Source of the DNA: Fibrobacterota bacterium
Lineage (GTDB): Bacteria > Fibrobacterota > Chitinivibrionia > Chitinivibrionales > Chitinispirillaceae
DNA: 37,638 bases
Assembly (NCBI GenBank): GCA_023436145.1
Contig: JAEZKP010000091.1
Span: forward strand, 1 to 37,638
Direction: 5' to 3'
The notes below the pieces were generated by a model. That model did no database searches, was not told the origin of the DNA, and saw nothing but the letters and a program-made list of their open reading frames with translations. Positions 16,190 to 25,641 of the stretch are shown in pieces. A program made the position numbers and the translations under genes. Numbering within the stretch: position 1 is the stretch's first letter; every line of letters starts with the position of its first letter.

Positions 16190-18499
16190 TTATTTGCTTT
16201 TTTCAACCTGATTCTTCAGTTCCCTGATTTGCCTTTCAAGTTGAATCTCTTTCCTGATATTTCTTTCTGCATCACTGCTTTCAAGTTTCACTGTTATCCC
16301 TTTAAGCTTGGCTAAGGTAAATTCTATGTCATTCTTAATATTTGCAAGCGAGAGATTGAAAATTTTGATACGTTTGGATTCATCATTGAATAATAGATAA
16401 GAATCGATCTCCTTTTTGATCTCTATCTGCCTGGTATGTAATGAGTCATTATTTTTTTCATTACCAGTTGTGATATGACCACTGCTGATGATATCTCCGA
16501 GATTATCATAAATTAATCTAGTATTTTCGTATAGAAGCTTTCTGTTGAGTAAAGAGTCTTCTGGCAAACCATCATAATTTTTAACAATATCAAGAGCTTT
16601 CTGAGCGGCCCTTTCGGCATCAAGGTAATTTTTCTGCATTATCAGCGAATAAGACTGCAGAAGACATCCTTCAGCTTTTAAAACAGGACGTTTTGAAGAG
16701 GTTTCAAGTAATTTACCTGAATTGTAACAATCGATCCATTGCCTGGCCTTTACTGCAGCCCATCCAAGTCCCAACAATGCATCTTCAAAGAAGATGCTTT
16801 TTTGATCAACCAGTCTTAATGCTGCAACTGCCTTTGAAAGTGAATTTTCTTCATAAAAAAGCATTCCGGAATATACAAATGCCCTGTTTTTAATTTCTTC
16901 CCTGTTGCCATTTGCAGTAGCACTTATGCAGTTCTCAAGATGATTAATAACTGCACGAGTTTCATCACCTTTAATGTATCTGCCAACCGCTGCAGAATAT
17001 TGTGCATAGGCATATATTGGATGAGGATCCTGAATTATTGAGAAGTACTGTACAGCTTTATCATAATTTTTCTGAAGCATCTCAGCTTCACCCATTATGT
17101 AAAAAGCATGCATTCTGATTGAATCCGGTGCTGCTCTGCTTTCAAGCATTTGGTATTGACGGGACAGGTTGAAATAATCTTCATTTCTGTAATAAATTCG
17201 CATTATCGCAAGTTTTGCAGAATGTGTCATTTGGCTCGATGGATAACTTGCTTCAACATTTTCCAAATATTTTATAGCTGCTTCCCTGAAATCCAGATTT
17301 TCAAGACACAATCCTGAATAATATGTTGCATTGTCATTTTTGTAAAAATCAGGAAATTGATGAAGAAGTCTCTTAAAAAGGAAATAGGACTCCCAATAGC
17401 TGCCACTATAAAATGCCCGCATTGCTTTGTTGTAAAGATCGGTTGCGTTTATATTAGCATTCAAAGCAAGTCGCCTGGCAAAAATTTCTTCCCGGTGTCT
17501 TCCAAATTCAATTATGTAAAACAGTGAATGGCTGGCATGCAGTGAACTCGATGTGAAGTTCGTGATCTGGTATGCAATTGATAGATCCCTTCCATTATTT
17601 ACCTGCGGTGCATTGACTTCAATTCCCATACTCCAGTTTGTGATTTTCTCAAAGTTGCTTAATTGAACCCCGCCAGATAAGGAAATAAACGGGATTGTGT
17701 TAAGAGCGAACTGCAAATAAGAAGACGACTGCGGCTCCTGATGATTTTTAATTACATTGGAAGTAAAGATATCATGAAGGTCAACTTTGGACTGAAGATC
17801 AAATTTTCTGTTAAAAAGATTGATCATGTATTGAAATGAAAGAGCTGATGAATATCGCATCTGTGATATGGAACCTGCTTCTGCCGGATAACAGTTGTTT
17901 AAAGAGATACCGGCCCGATGATATCCAAAAACAGGATGATTGGTAATTCGATAAGTACATCCAAGGTCAAAAGAGAAGTCTTTGTCAGGAGAGCCAAAAT
18001 TACTCAAGTACAAGTATTTCAGATTAATACCATAGCTGAAACGACCAACCGGATTCGATGCCCACGTCAAAAAAATGGAGTAGTTGTCATTGTGCTGCGG
18101 ATCTCCGATTTTTGCATTCAATGGATCCGTTAAAAAATCATCAGAATAATTTTGAACCGGATATCCATTCTCTGCGGCTATACTTAAGCCAACTGAGTGG
18201 TATAATCCTATAGGAATCGAAATTTCGTTTTCCCATAAGCGTGATGGAGCATCTGTGCCAATCGAATAGACGCCCTTAACAGAAGGATAATTGAAATCGG
18301 TAAGCAGTGCAGCATTGGTTATAGGGGAACAGAAACGTAAAATCCCCCTCCATTGATCTGAAAGAAGATATTCACCTGCAAGTCCACTTGCCTCTGCTGC
18401 CACCTGAAATAAGAGAAATATCAGTGGAATGCAGGTACGAATAAAATAACCATATTTTCTTATTACGATATCTTTAAATAACATAATGCAGATATCCAT
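16190..18499 (-). CDS. Outer-membrane barrel + TPR + coiled-coil protein, paralogue A
   Basis: This 769-residue protein has the architecture of the product of 9765-12029: signal peptide (about 15-38), the conserved start GLAGEYLLSDQWR...SPITNAALL, a barrel-like region to about 340, TPR-like repeats (YNKAMRAFYSGSYWESYFLFKR onward to about 620) and a C-terminal coiled coil. The two proteins align throughout, including LSKAVAALRLV / LTNAVAALKLI in the TPRs, so they arose by duplication. The gene starts 35 bp after VWA-A. No good Shine-Dalgarno precedes 18499, and a start at the second Met (about 18484) is possible. The barrel assignment rests on strand pattern and on the resemblance of the N-terminus to PorV/UPF0164-type proteins, not on a signature residue. 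Confidence 0.8.
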   Translation of the reverse strand: MDICIMLFKDIVIRKYGYFIRTCIPLIFLLFQVAAEASGLAGEYLLSDQWRGILRFCSPITNAALLTDFNYPSVKGVYSIGTDAPSRLWENEISIPIGLYHSVGLSIAAENGYPVQNYSDDFLTDPLNAKIGDPQHNDNYSIFLTWASNPVGRFSYGINLKYLYLSNFGSPDKDFSFDLGCTYRITNHPVFGYHRAGISLNNCYPAEAGSISQMRYSSALSFQYMINLFNRKFDLQSKVDLHDIFTSNVIKNHQEPQSSSYLQFALNTIPFISLSGGVQLSNFEKITNWSMGIEVNAPQVNNGRDLSIAYQITNFTSSSLHASHSLFYIIEFGRHREEIFARRLALNANINATDLYNKAMRAFYSGSYWESYFLFKRLLHQFPDFYKNDNATYYSGLCLENLDFREAAIKYLENVEASYPSSQMTHSAKLAIMRIYYRNEDYFNLSRQYQMLESRAAPDSIRMHAFYIMGEAEMLQKNYDKAVQYFSIIQDPHPIYAYAQYSAAVGRYIKGDETRAVINHLENCISATANGNREEIKNRAFVYSGMLFYEENSLSKAVAALRLVDQKSIFFEDALLGLGWAAVKARQWIDCYNSGKLLETSSKRPVLKAEGCLLQSYSLIMQKNYLDAERAAQKALDIVKNYDGLPEDSLLNRKLLYENTRLIYDNLGDIISSGHITTGNEKNNDSLHTRQIEIKKEIDSYLLFNDESKRIKIFNLSLANIKNDIEFTLAKLKGITVKLESSDAERNIRKEIQLERQIRELKNQVEKSK

Positions 18500-18534
18500 T
18501 TGCTTTTTGCAAAACTGATGTTAAAAGCCACTTT

Positions 18535-20517
18535 TTACCTTTTAACTCCAATACGAACAGCCCCTGTATACTTTTTCCCATGTAAATCATTATACTTCAA
18601 CACTGCTGTATAAGTTCCACTGGCAACCCGGTTTCCCTTTGAATCACGCCCATCCCAAAGGTAAAACAAACGGCCGGAAACAGGAAGCATCCTGGCTTTT
18701 GAAATGATTATGTTCTTTGCAACATCGAAAATTGTTATTGTACCACTTAATTGCTGTCCGGATAAAACTGAAGCTGAATTTACAGGTACAACAGAAAGAA
18801 CCATGCTGTTAGTCTTAAAGTTCTCATCCAGTCTGGCTTTAATTAATTCAGAGCGGACAATATCGGGTGTTCTGCTGTGTTCACTGTAAGGATTGTTAAC
18901 TGTAACTATCGTATAATCGTTCTCTGAGTTATTTGGTGAAGACAAGCTGAACGGAATAGCAACGCGCAAACTATCCTTACTTCCAGGTTCGGGCTTGTAA
19001 GTAGCAATGATACTGTCAATTGCGCGATGTTGAAGAATATGATCGACTAATGCTTTTTCATGAACCGTTCGCTGGAACTTTTGCGACCAGTAACCATTCT
19101 TTTGTTCTGCATTCAACGTCAGCTTATCTGCTTCAATACGATCACCATTGGTTATTGAAATTTTTACCGGACCCTTTATCTTATCTGATGGGTAGTACAG
19201 TCTTATTTCGATCTCTTTCATATCATCAGTAGCAGCATTAATCTGTTTGCCTTCATAATAAAATGCAACGTGTGCCTCATCTGTACATATCAATGTCAAT
19301 CCATCTGCAAGCACTGCATTGTCTTTTTTAACTATGGTGATATTCGATAATGTCGACGTATCTTTCTGCACACCACTTACCTGATTAATCAAGTGATATT
19401 TTATAGTAAACTGAAGGTGAGTAAGCGGATCCGGTAAGGGAATTGGTTTTTCGAATGCAAAACTGTTATCGCTGTAGGATAACGATGTCTGGTTATTTAT
19501 AGTAAAAGAGATCGGAGTACCGGAAATTACCGTCAGAATTGTGCCAAGAATTCTGCCTGTGAATAAAGACATCAGAGAATTGTAATCGCTTTTCAGAGTC
19601 CATATCGCACTGTGTTTGTTTGATTCGGAATAGTTATTGGTCTGAATATTTTTTGTCATGAGCTCAAGACTTTGGGGCGGAGTGGTTTCTGTATTGCTCA
19701 GATATATTGTAAAGGTTGTAGGTGTATTAGTCCCTTTCTGAAAGGAAAAAGGATCTTTGTTTCCATGTTGGGAATTATCGTTTAATGGATGTGGTTCACC
19801 ATCCGAAAGAAAAATTATGAACTGCCTTTTTTTAGGGTTTCTTGCAGTACTTATTGCCTGCAGTGCTGCATCAAATGCATTATTGATATTTGTATTGCCG
19901 ATTGTTGAGAATTGTGGTTTATAAATCAGATCAGAACATTCCACATTGAGCATGTATTTTTCATTATACCGGGTGCTGGTATCAATCTGCAGGAGTTCCT
20001 TAATGATTTCAATACCGGTTTTATTCCCATTGACTTTTTTATCCAATTGAAGCAGAGGTAGGAATGACTGCTCCCCCATTCCCTGAAGCTGTTCGAAAAG
20101 AGAATCGTTTCTGTGATCGAGATAAAGAACCTCCCTGAATATCACAACACCGACTTCGGCACCTGGAAATTTTGAATAAACTGTATCGATTAAATCCTGT
20201 GTAACCTTAAAGCGCATCCCGTATGCATCATTTCCGGGATGGGTATTCCCAAGTCCAAGCATGCTATATGAATGATCAATAACAAACATGATAGAAGGAG
20301 GTTCACTTGACGAATAGACTCCTTCAAAAACATATCCTGCATCACATACATGGATCTTAGGATTTATTGCAGTAACATTTTTGGGAACTTCAATCGTTTG
20401 GTTTGAAAAATTTTCGGGACAGGTATTAATAGATAGTTCACAGACTTCAAAAGCTTCTGTACACAGATAAAACAATACAAGATTTAAAGCCCAAAATTTC
20501 ATCAATGGTTTGTGCAT
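18535..20517 (-). CDS. VWA-domain surface protein with FlgD-like C-terminus, paralogue A
   Basis: This 660-residue protein is the first gene of the operon. After a signal peptide (about 1-22) comes the same cysteine pattern as in paralogue B (VCELSINTCP ... HVCD). A VWA domain follows with a full MIDAS: DHSYSM, the Thr of GNTNINNAF, and LSDGEP. The rest is beta-rich, and the end is FlgD-Ig-like (LFYLWDGRDSKGNRVASGTY). It lacks the SbsA-like module that paralogue B has before its tail. The N-terminal Cys motif plus MIDAS is the shared signature of the pair. Met 6 is an alternative start. Promoter signals should lie in the AT-rich 282 bp upstream, shared with the divergent regulator. Confidence 0.85.
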   Translation of the reverse strand: MHKPLMKFWALNLVLFYLCTEAFEVCELSINTCPENFSNQTIEVPKNVTAINPKIHVCDAGYVFEGVYSSSEPPSIMFVIDHSYSMLGLGNTHPGNDAYGMRFKVTQDLIDTVYSKFPGAEVGVVIFREVLYLDHRNDSLFEQLQGMGEQSFLPLLQLDKKVNGNKTGIEIIKELLQIDTSTRYNEKYMLNVECSDLIYKPQFSTIGNTNINNAFDAALQAISTARNPKKRQFIIFLSDGEPHPLNDNSQHGNKDPFSFQKGTNTPTTFTIYLSNTETTPPQSLELMTKNIQTNNYSESNKHSAIWTLKSDYNSLMSLFTGRILGTILTVISGTPISFTINNQTSLSYSDNSFAFEKPIPLPDPLTHLQFTIKYHLINQVSGVQKDTSTLSNITIVKKDNAVLADGLTLICTDEAHVAFYYEGKQINAATDDMKEIEIRLYYPSDKIKGPVKISITNGDRIEADKLTLNAEQKNGYWSQKFQRTVHEKALVDHILQHRAIDSIIATYKPEPGSKDSLRVAIPFSLSSPNNSENDYTIVTVNNPYSEHSRTPDIVRSELIKARLDENFKTNSMVLSVVPVNSASVLSGQQLSGTITIFDVAKNIIISKARMLPVSGRLFYLWDGRDSKGNRVASGTYTAVLKYNDLHGKKYTGAVRIGVKR

Positions 20518-20799
20518 AATTTCGCTTCAGGATTGTGGAGTGGTTAAATAGTATTTAGCCCTTGATCAACACTGATAATATAGCACATACTTTAGGCAAT
20601 GTATTAAAAAATTACATTTTTATATTTTTACACAATACTTTCCTTTTCGCATCTCATTGATTTTAAAGGATTTATTATAATCTTACTGTATTATTTTTTT
20701 TTGAGTTTTTTTTAAATTGGAAAATTTTTAAATTCTTATGTATATTATTAAAGGGATCATTTAATCACGAGGGTTGGAAAGGTTGATGGATAAATAAAT
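20518..20799. promoter_or_regulatory. AT-rich divergent promoter region between the VWA operon and the TIGR02147 regulator
   Basis: These 282 bp contain no ORF and are much richer in A/T than the flanking genes, with long T runs near 20690-20720. Both the five-gene operon (leftward) and the regulator-lipoprotein pair (rightward) must start here or close by. I do not see a -35/-10 pair good enough to place. Confidence 0.5.
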
Positions 20800-21645
20800 A
20801 TGGTCTCTATTTACCTCTATATCGATTACAGGCAATATCTCAGTGCTTTGTATGATGAACTGAAAGCGGCAGATCCATCGTTTTCATTCCGGTCTTTTGC
20901 GCGAATGGCTGGATCGACATCACCAAACTTTTTCCAACATATCAGGGATCGTAAATTAAATATCAGTACGCATTCTCTCACCATGCTTGCTAAAGCCCTG
21001 AAACTTACTTCCAAAGAAGAGGAATATCTCGAAACAATTGTTGCTTTTGATCACGCAAAAACTCATGAAGAGAAGGACAAGTTTTTTCGCAGGATTCTCC
21101 AGATCCGTGGTCAGCACAATGCTGTCGAGCTTCAAAAAGAACAATATGATTTTTTATCACACTGGTATATTCCGGTTATACGGGAGCTTATAACCTGCTC
21201 TGGCTATAATGGCGATCCACAATGGATTGCAGATAGAATAACACCTCAGATCACACTTTCTCAGGTAAAGAAAGGTATTTCTCTTCTTCAATCACTTGGC
21301 CTGATTATCCCAGATGAAAACGGTATAAAATGGAAACAAACCAACCGGACAATATCAACACCTTCAGAGGTTCTCTCTGTTGCCGCAATGAATTATCATC
21401 TGGATACCATAGGACTTGGCAGGGAATCGCTTTCCCGTTTTAAAGCTGATCAACGTGATGTCAGGGCGATAACTCTTGGAATACCGAAATCAAAAATCGG
21501 TGAACTCAAGAATCGGGTTGAATCATTCTGGAGCGATCTGCTTGCTTTTGCAAATGAATCTTCCGAGGTTGAAAAGGTGATACAGGTAAATATCCAAATG
21601 TTTCCTATGTCAAAGGATTGTGATTCGGATGAAAAAAACAATTAA
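20800..21645 (+). CDS. TIGR02147/DUF4423-family regulator
   Basis: This 281-residue protein begins MVSIYLYIDYRQYLSALYDELK, followed by FSFRSFARMAGSTSPNFFQHIRDRKLNIS, the helix-turn-helix start typical of TIGR02147, a paralogous family described first in Fibrobacter succinogenes. The rest carries the characteristic HWYIPVIRELI, a winged-helix-like LSQVKKGISLLQSLGLI and, near the end, EVEKVIQVNIQMFPMSK. The length is normal for the family. Members are thought to be transcription factors, but targets are poorly known. The gene overlaps the next (lipoprotein) start by 17 bp. It is transcribed away from the VWA operon across a shared promoter region, which makes it a candidate regulator of that operon (inference from position). 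Confidence 0.88.
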   Translation: MVSIYLYIDYRQYLSALYDELKAADPSFSFRSFARMAGSTSPNFFQHIRDRKLNISTHSLTMLAKALKLTSKEEEYLETIVAFDHAKTHEEKDKFFRRILQIRGQHNAVELQKEQYDFLSHWYIPVIRELITCSGYNGDPQWIADRITPQITLSQVKKGISLLQSLGLIIPDENGIKWKQTNRTISTPSEVLSVAAMNYHLDTIGLGRESLSRFKADQRDVRAITLGIPKSKIGELKNRVESFWSDLLAFANESSEVEKVIQVNIQMFPMSKDCDSDEKNN

Positions 21646-22441
21646 TATAATGTTAATCATTTTTAGTGTATGCACTCTTCCACAGCTTATCCAATGCTCT
21701 GGATCAGATATAGCTGGTGGAGCTGGAACGGGAAACCCGGGCAAGACAACGTTTACCATTGTTGCACGTGATACGGTCACAGCGAGTCAGTTACTGAAGT
21801 CGCTCAAAGCCAAAGAGATTGTAATACCTGACAGCTTGCGCAATTTTTATAATGTAGATTCTTTCAGTGTTATTATCAGGAGGATACATTTCGTTTTCAG
21901 TCCCGAAGATGAGCAGAGGATTAATACCATTAGTGTTACACCTCCGCTGCGTAAAGATCCATCAAGCATTGTTCTGGAAGGACCTTTCACATTTAATGTA
22001 CTCACCGGAATTCCGGATTCTGTTTTTGGCACAGTAATGCTTCCTGAAGCCAACTATACTGCTGTAAAACTGGTTATAGAAAATAAACCAAACAAGAATT
22101 CCATATTCATTGGAGGTACTTTCAATTATCTTGGCGAGTTGCGCACGTTTAAATTCGATCTTTCTCTTAATGTAAGTGTCAAATATGAAAACGATAAGGG
22201 TGTATATGTAAGTGGAAGCGACAGTACAGAAATGAAGGTGGAACTTTATGCTTCCAGATGGTTTGCAGATGTTAACATTGTGGATTGTATCAATAGCCAA
22301 TCTGCACCTTTCGATTCAAACGGGGTGTTTGTTCTGAACGGAAAGATAAATAGTGGTATCTGTGCCGAAATCCCTAAAAAAATAAATGAGAATATTGTGA
22401 ATTCAGGCAAGCTTAAAATTAAGCAGGTAAAGCTCAAATAG
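21629..22441 (+). CDS. Lipoprotein encoded with the TIGR02147 regulator
   Basis: I start this at ATG 21629 (MKKTINIMLII), with AAAGGA upstream, rather than the in-frame GTG at 21620. A lipoprotein signal peptide ends LPQLIQC-SGS, followed by a Gly-rich GGAGTGNPG linker. The remaining about 240 residues are beta-rich, with FSVIIRRIHFVFSPEDE, then GPFTFNVLTGIPDSVFGTVMLPEANYTAVKL. That order resembles DUF4382-like domains, but I am not certain. Translation is coupled to the regulator by a 17-bp overlap. A lipoprotein tied so closely to a regulator could sense envelope state, or simply be its main target. Confidence 0.75.
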   Translation: MKKTINIMLIIFSVCTLPQLIQCSGSDIAGGAGTGNPGKTTFTIVARDTVTASQLLKSLKAKEIVIPDSLRNFYNVDSFSVIIRRIHFVFSPEDEQRINTISVTPPLRKDPSSIVLEGPFTFNVLTGIPDSVFGTVMLPEANYTAVKLVIENKPNKNSIFIGGTFNYLGELRTFKFDLSLNVSVKYENDKGVYVSGSDSTEMKVELYASRWFADVNIVDCINSQSAPFDSNGVFVLNGKINSGICAEIPKKINENIVNSGKLKIKQVKLK

Positions 22442-22479
22442 ATCTTCGACAAGAACAGTATGCTGAACATAACGTATTT

Positions 22480-22505
22480 AAAATGCCGGTGCCTACCGGC
22501 ATTTT
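22480..22505. terminator. Bidirectional intrinsic terminator
   Basis: AAAATGCCGGT (22480-22490), loop GCCT and ACCGGCATTTT (22495-22505) make a perfect 11-bp stem with A/T runs on both sides. It lies between the convergent lipoprotein gene (ending 22441) and the gene ending at 22544, and can serve both. Confidence 0.88.
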
Positions 22506-22543
22506 CCGCGAAGGCTATTGTCGGATAAAACTAATCTCTTTAG

Positions 22544-23542
22544 TTAATTTAACCGTACACTACTGTTGTAAAAAATACCTGAATAAATAATTCCTGACTT
22601 TTGTGAACGTATTGTCAAAACGAAACAGCCGTCTGTCATCATTGATGTTGGAAACCGGTATTGAGAAAAGCTTTTATCTGCAATATGTATCCCTCTATGA
22701 ATAAGCTTACCATTAAAAGTTGTTATGCTGATAAGCAAAGGAGCGTCAAAACTCTTCCCGAATCTAATAAACCCTTTTTTTACACTTACCAAATCAGCAA
22801 GGTTATTCAAATATTTTGCCCTGTTGGATTTGCAGAATACCGGTGACATTCTGAATTTTTGACTGGCAGTTGATCCTTTGAAAGAAACTGATAAGCTAAG
22901 AGTGTCGTCAACAAAAGTACTATCCATCAGTATTATTCCGATAGTATCCCGTCCAGTATCAAAACACTGGTTGATATATGTGTCGAAGTCTTTCTTATGG
23001 TTATTAATCAGCAGCCCCATTAAACTACCAGGTTGTTTGCTGCCATTAAAATTGTAATAAACACTATCAATACAAATATTCCCTGGAATAAACCCATTCT
23101 CGTCATAGATAATTACCTCAGCCCTGAGTGTATCTCTGATGGTTCGTTTTGAAGGCGGTGTTATCACTTTAATGCTGATTTTTGGTAGAAACGGACCGGG
23201 TAATATAGTAACAGGAATGACTATAGAATCACCAAACTCACTTACTGCGACAATTTTATCTTTTATTGGTACTTTTCCGGTAATACTCAGGCAGTAAGAC
23301 GAGAATCGGGTGTTTGAAACAATTAAGGAAGGTATATACCAATTTACTGGAATATCGAATATTAGCTTTTCGGGCCCGATTTCTTTATATATGCAGTAAG
23401 TTGCACTATCCCCGAAGTTAAGTATTATTGAATCAATAGTTTTTTCTGTATTTCTATCAATAATTATCAGATTTCCGTCAGCTTTTGAGATAGATATCAA
23501 GGCTGATAGATGCAATATGATAAATATAAAAATTCTAATCAT
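22544..23542 (-). CDS. Secreted protein of unknown function with a sorting-tail-like end
   Basis: The best start is ATG 23542 (MIRIFIFIILHLSALISISKA, a signal peptide), because GGGAAG stands about 8 nt upstream. An in-frame ATG at 23566 is less likely. The protein is then 332 residues. The mature part is beta-rich and contains DTLRAEVIIYDENGFIPGN, an Ig-like or Big-like segment. Its end (ISITTFNGKLIHRGIH ... DGCFVLTIRSQKSG) has the layout of a T9SS-like tail. I do not recognise a named domain. It converges with the lipoprotein gene and has no close minus-strand partner. Confidence 0.65.
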   Translation of the reverse strand: MIRIFIFIILHLSALISISKADGNLIIIDRNTEKTIDSIILNFGDSATYCIYKEIGPEKLIFDIPVNWYIPSLIVSNTRFSSYCLSITGKVPIKDKIVAVSEFGDSIVIPVTILPGPFLPKISIKVITPPSKRTIRDTLRAEVIIYDENGFIPGNICIDSVYYNFNGSKQPGSLMGLLINNHKKDFDTYINQCFDTGRDTIGIILMDSTFVDDTLSLSVSFKGSTASQKFRMSPVFCKSNRAKYLNNLADLVSVKKGFIRFGKSFDAPLLISITTFNGKLIHRGIHIADKSFSQYRFPTSMMTDGCFVLTIRSQKSGIIYSGIFYNSSVRLN

Positions 23543-23849
23543 ATTTAAAGCTTCCCAACCCGGCATTATAAAATGGGCTACAGAATTCTAAAAATGTAGC
23601 TACTCAGATAATATCTATAAGAAACAAGACATTTTAATGGCAGAACACACAGAGATTCGCAGATTCATCATAATTGAACCTGAATCGTGGTATTGTTAGA
23701 TCTGTTTTTTCCTCATGACGACTTTTGCCAGAATCGAAAAAGTTTGGCATCAGGACTATCCAGTTGAACCAAATAAAATGATTTAGAATCACAAATCTGT
23801 TATTTTATGATTATATTAAGATGATCTTTTAATCTTAAAGGAGAGAAAC

Positions 23850-24863
23850 ATGAGACCTTTAAATCATGTGGTACAATTCAGATGTACAACAATAGCGGCT
23901 TTGGCGTTTGTTTTTCTAAACACAGCGAAAATCAGCGCTCAGGATGATTCGATCACCTTTCCCCATGTGATCCAAAACGAAAACAGTAGCGGACCGATGC
24001 CCAACGGATACCACTTTGAAATGTGGAAGCAAGATCCCGGGACAGTAAAAATGACGGTACCCAACGATGAAGCCAAGTTTGATGTCGAATGGAGCAATAT
24101 CCAGAATTTTGTGGCCCGTGTTGGTCTTAAATTCGACGAAACAAAAACCCACCAGGAAATTGGAACATTCACCGCTGATGTACAGTTCCAGAAAGGTCAA
24201 ATACGGAATGGCCTTGCATATTTCGGTATATACGGATGGACAGTTGATCCTTTGGTTGAGTTTTATGTCATGGAAGACTGGCAAGACTGGCGGCCACGAG
24301 CAGGAGACGGGAGTGGTCATCAGGGCAAAGGCACAATAACCGTTGATGGTGCAGTTTATGATGTTGTAACACGGCAAATGCAAAACCAGCCATCTATCAA
24401 GGGTCAAGCATCATTTCCACAAGTCTTCAGCATCCGGCAAAACACCCGTTCGGGAGGTTCTATCTCCATTTCCGAACATTTCAAGAAATGGGAGAGCCTG
24501 GGCATTAAGCTGGGAAATTTGTATGAAGTGAAAATCAAAGTTGAATCATATAGCAGTAATAACAACGGAACCGGCTCCTGCAAAGTCACAAAAGGAAAGG
24601 TCATGGTAGACGGACTGATTCCAACTGCGATCAGTCCGTTTTTTGGAGATTTTTCAGGTGAACAACGGAATTTCACAGGTTTAACCTCTACCAAAGGCAC
24701 TTACACACTCATTTCGTTAACCGGACAAAAGATCAGTTCGATTTCATCCGATCTTTCGCAACCGCCTGTTTTTTCAAAAAACAATGTTGCGCCCGGCATC
24801 TATTTATTGCAATCAAAGGTGAATGGTGTCCCTTTGCAGACACGGCAGTGGGTGGTTAAATAG
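23850..24863 (+). CDS. GH11 endo-1,4-beta-xylanase with C-terminal sorting tail
   Basis: This 337-residue secreted enzyme (signal peptide to about 30, ending KISA-Q) has a GH11 jelly-roll domain (about 38-258). Diagnostic elements are GYHFEMWKQDPG, WSNIQNFVARVG, YFGIYGWTVDPLVEFYVMEDW with nucleophile E137, SISEHFKKWESLG, and KVESY with acid/base E232. Canonical enzymes have VEGY, so G is replaced by S here. The retaining mechanism should be intact and would cut internal beta-1,4-xylan bonds. The last about 70 residues (GTYTLISLTGQKISSI ... GIYLLQSKVNG) are a T9SS-like tail, implying surface display or secretion. AAAGGAG lies 6 nt before the ATG. The gene is alone in its transcript, with a GC-rich hairpin after it. 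Confidence 0.92.
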   Translation: MRPLNHVVQFRCTTIAALAFVFLNTAKISAQDDSITFPHVIQNENSSGPMPNGYHFEMWKQDPGTVKMTVPNDEAKFDVEWSNIQNFVARVGLKFDETKTHQEIGTFTADVQFQKGQIRNGLAYFGIYGWTVDPLVEFYVMEDWQDWRPRAGDGSGHQGKGTITVDGAVYDVVTRQMQNQPSIKGQASFPQVFSIRQNTRSGGSISISEHFKKWESLGIKLGNLYEVKIKVESYSSNNNGTGSCKVTKGKVMVDGLIPTAISPFFGDFSGEQRNFTGLTSTKGTYTLISLTGQKISSISSDLSQPPVFSKNNVAPGIYLLQSKVNGVPLQTRQWVVK

Positions 24864-24874
24864 ATCATATTCTC

Positions 24875-24905
24875 AGCCCGGGCCCCTGCCAGCTTGGGCT
24901 TTTAT
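24875..24905 (+). terminator. Hairpin after the xylanase gene
   Basis: AGCCC (24875-24879) and GGGCT (24896-24900) pair, with additional G/C between them, and TTTTATAT follows. It lies 12 bp past the stop codon. The stem is short, so it is a modest call. Confidence 0.45.
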
Positions 24906-25225
24906 ATCCCGCTCCTTAATGGTTTGTATGTAAGCTTTTTACATTTTTTGTGCAGTTTTCATCTTTTCTTCTGCTTCGGGATACATCTGAAAAAGTGCCT
25001 TTTAACAGCACTGGCTGCTAAGGTCCGGTAATATATTATCAAGTGATATTCCCAGACCTGAAAAGAGCAGGATATTCCGACAAATTTCCAGACCTCTGCG
25101 ACAACATTTCTCAATAACAAATATAGAAGACTATTTGTAAACTTACTAATTTCCTCTAATTGGAACTGGAGGATTTTGAAAGTGTTCTGGCTATTTTTCC
25201 ACCCCGGACCTCATCAATCCATAAT

Positions 25226-25273
25226 TTCCCCAGAGGTGAATCCTTTACAGAGAAGGATTTCACCTCTGGGGAA
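25226..25273 (-). repeat. Dispersed palindrome, copy G (inverted orientation)
   Basis: TTCCCCAGAGGTGAAT faces ATTTCACCTCTGGGGAA with the loop CCTTTACAGAGAAGG, the reverse complement of the loop of copies D and F. It lies alone in the gap between the xylanase and the GH-A gene, 16 kb from the cluster. The rest of the gap 24864-25737 holds no credible gene. Confidence 0.9.
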
Positions 25274-25641
25274 AAGCAGGGACGAGTTTGAGCCATCCTC
25301 CCCTATCAGCTGTTTTTCCGGAAGCAGTGCGATATTTCACGGCTCGGGCCCCACTTAAAAGATCAGCTAATTTTCCTATCCTGAAAAGGCGGTTAGAGAC
25401 ATGCAGATAGTATTTCTTTTGGAAGTTTTTAAAATTGCTTTTTCAAGATATTAATAAAATCAAATTTTCACAAATTGAATTCATCACAGTACAATGATAT
25501 AACTCATAAATTCAGAAAAAAGATTCAATCGAATGTAACGGTATAACAAATTAATTAAAATGTTAATTTTTTCCAGAAATAATAGTCTAAAATCTGTCAT
25601 ATATTTCAGCATACAGATCATTAATGGATCTGAGCTGAAAT

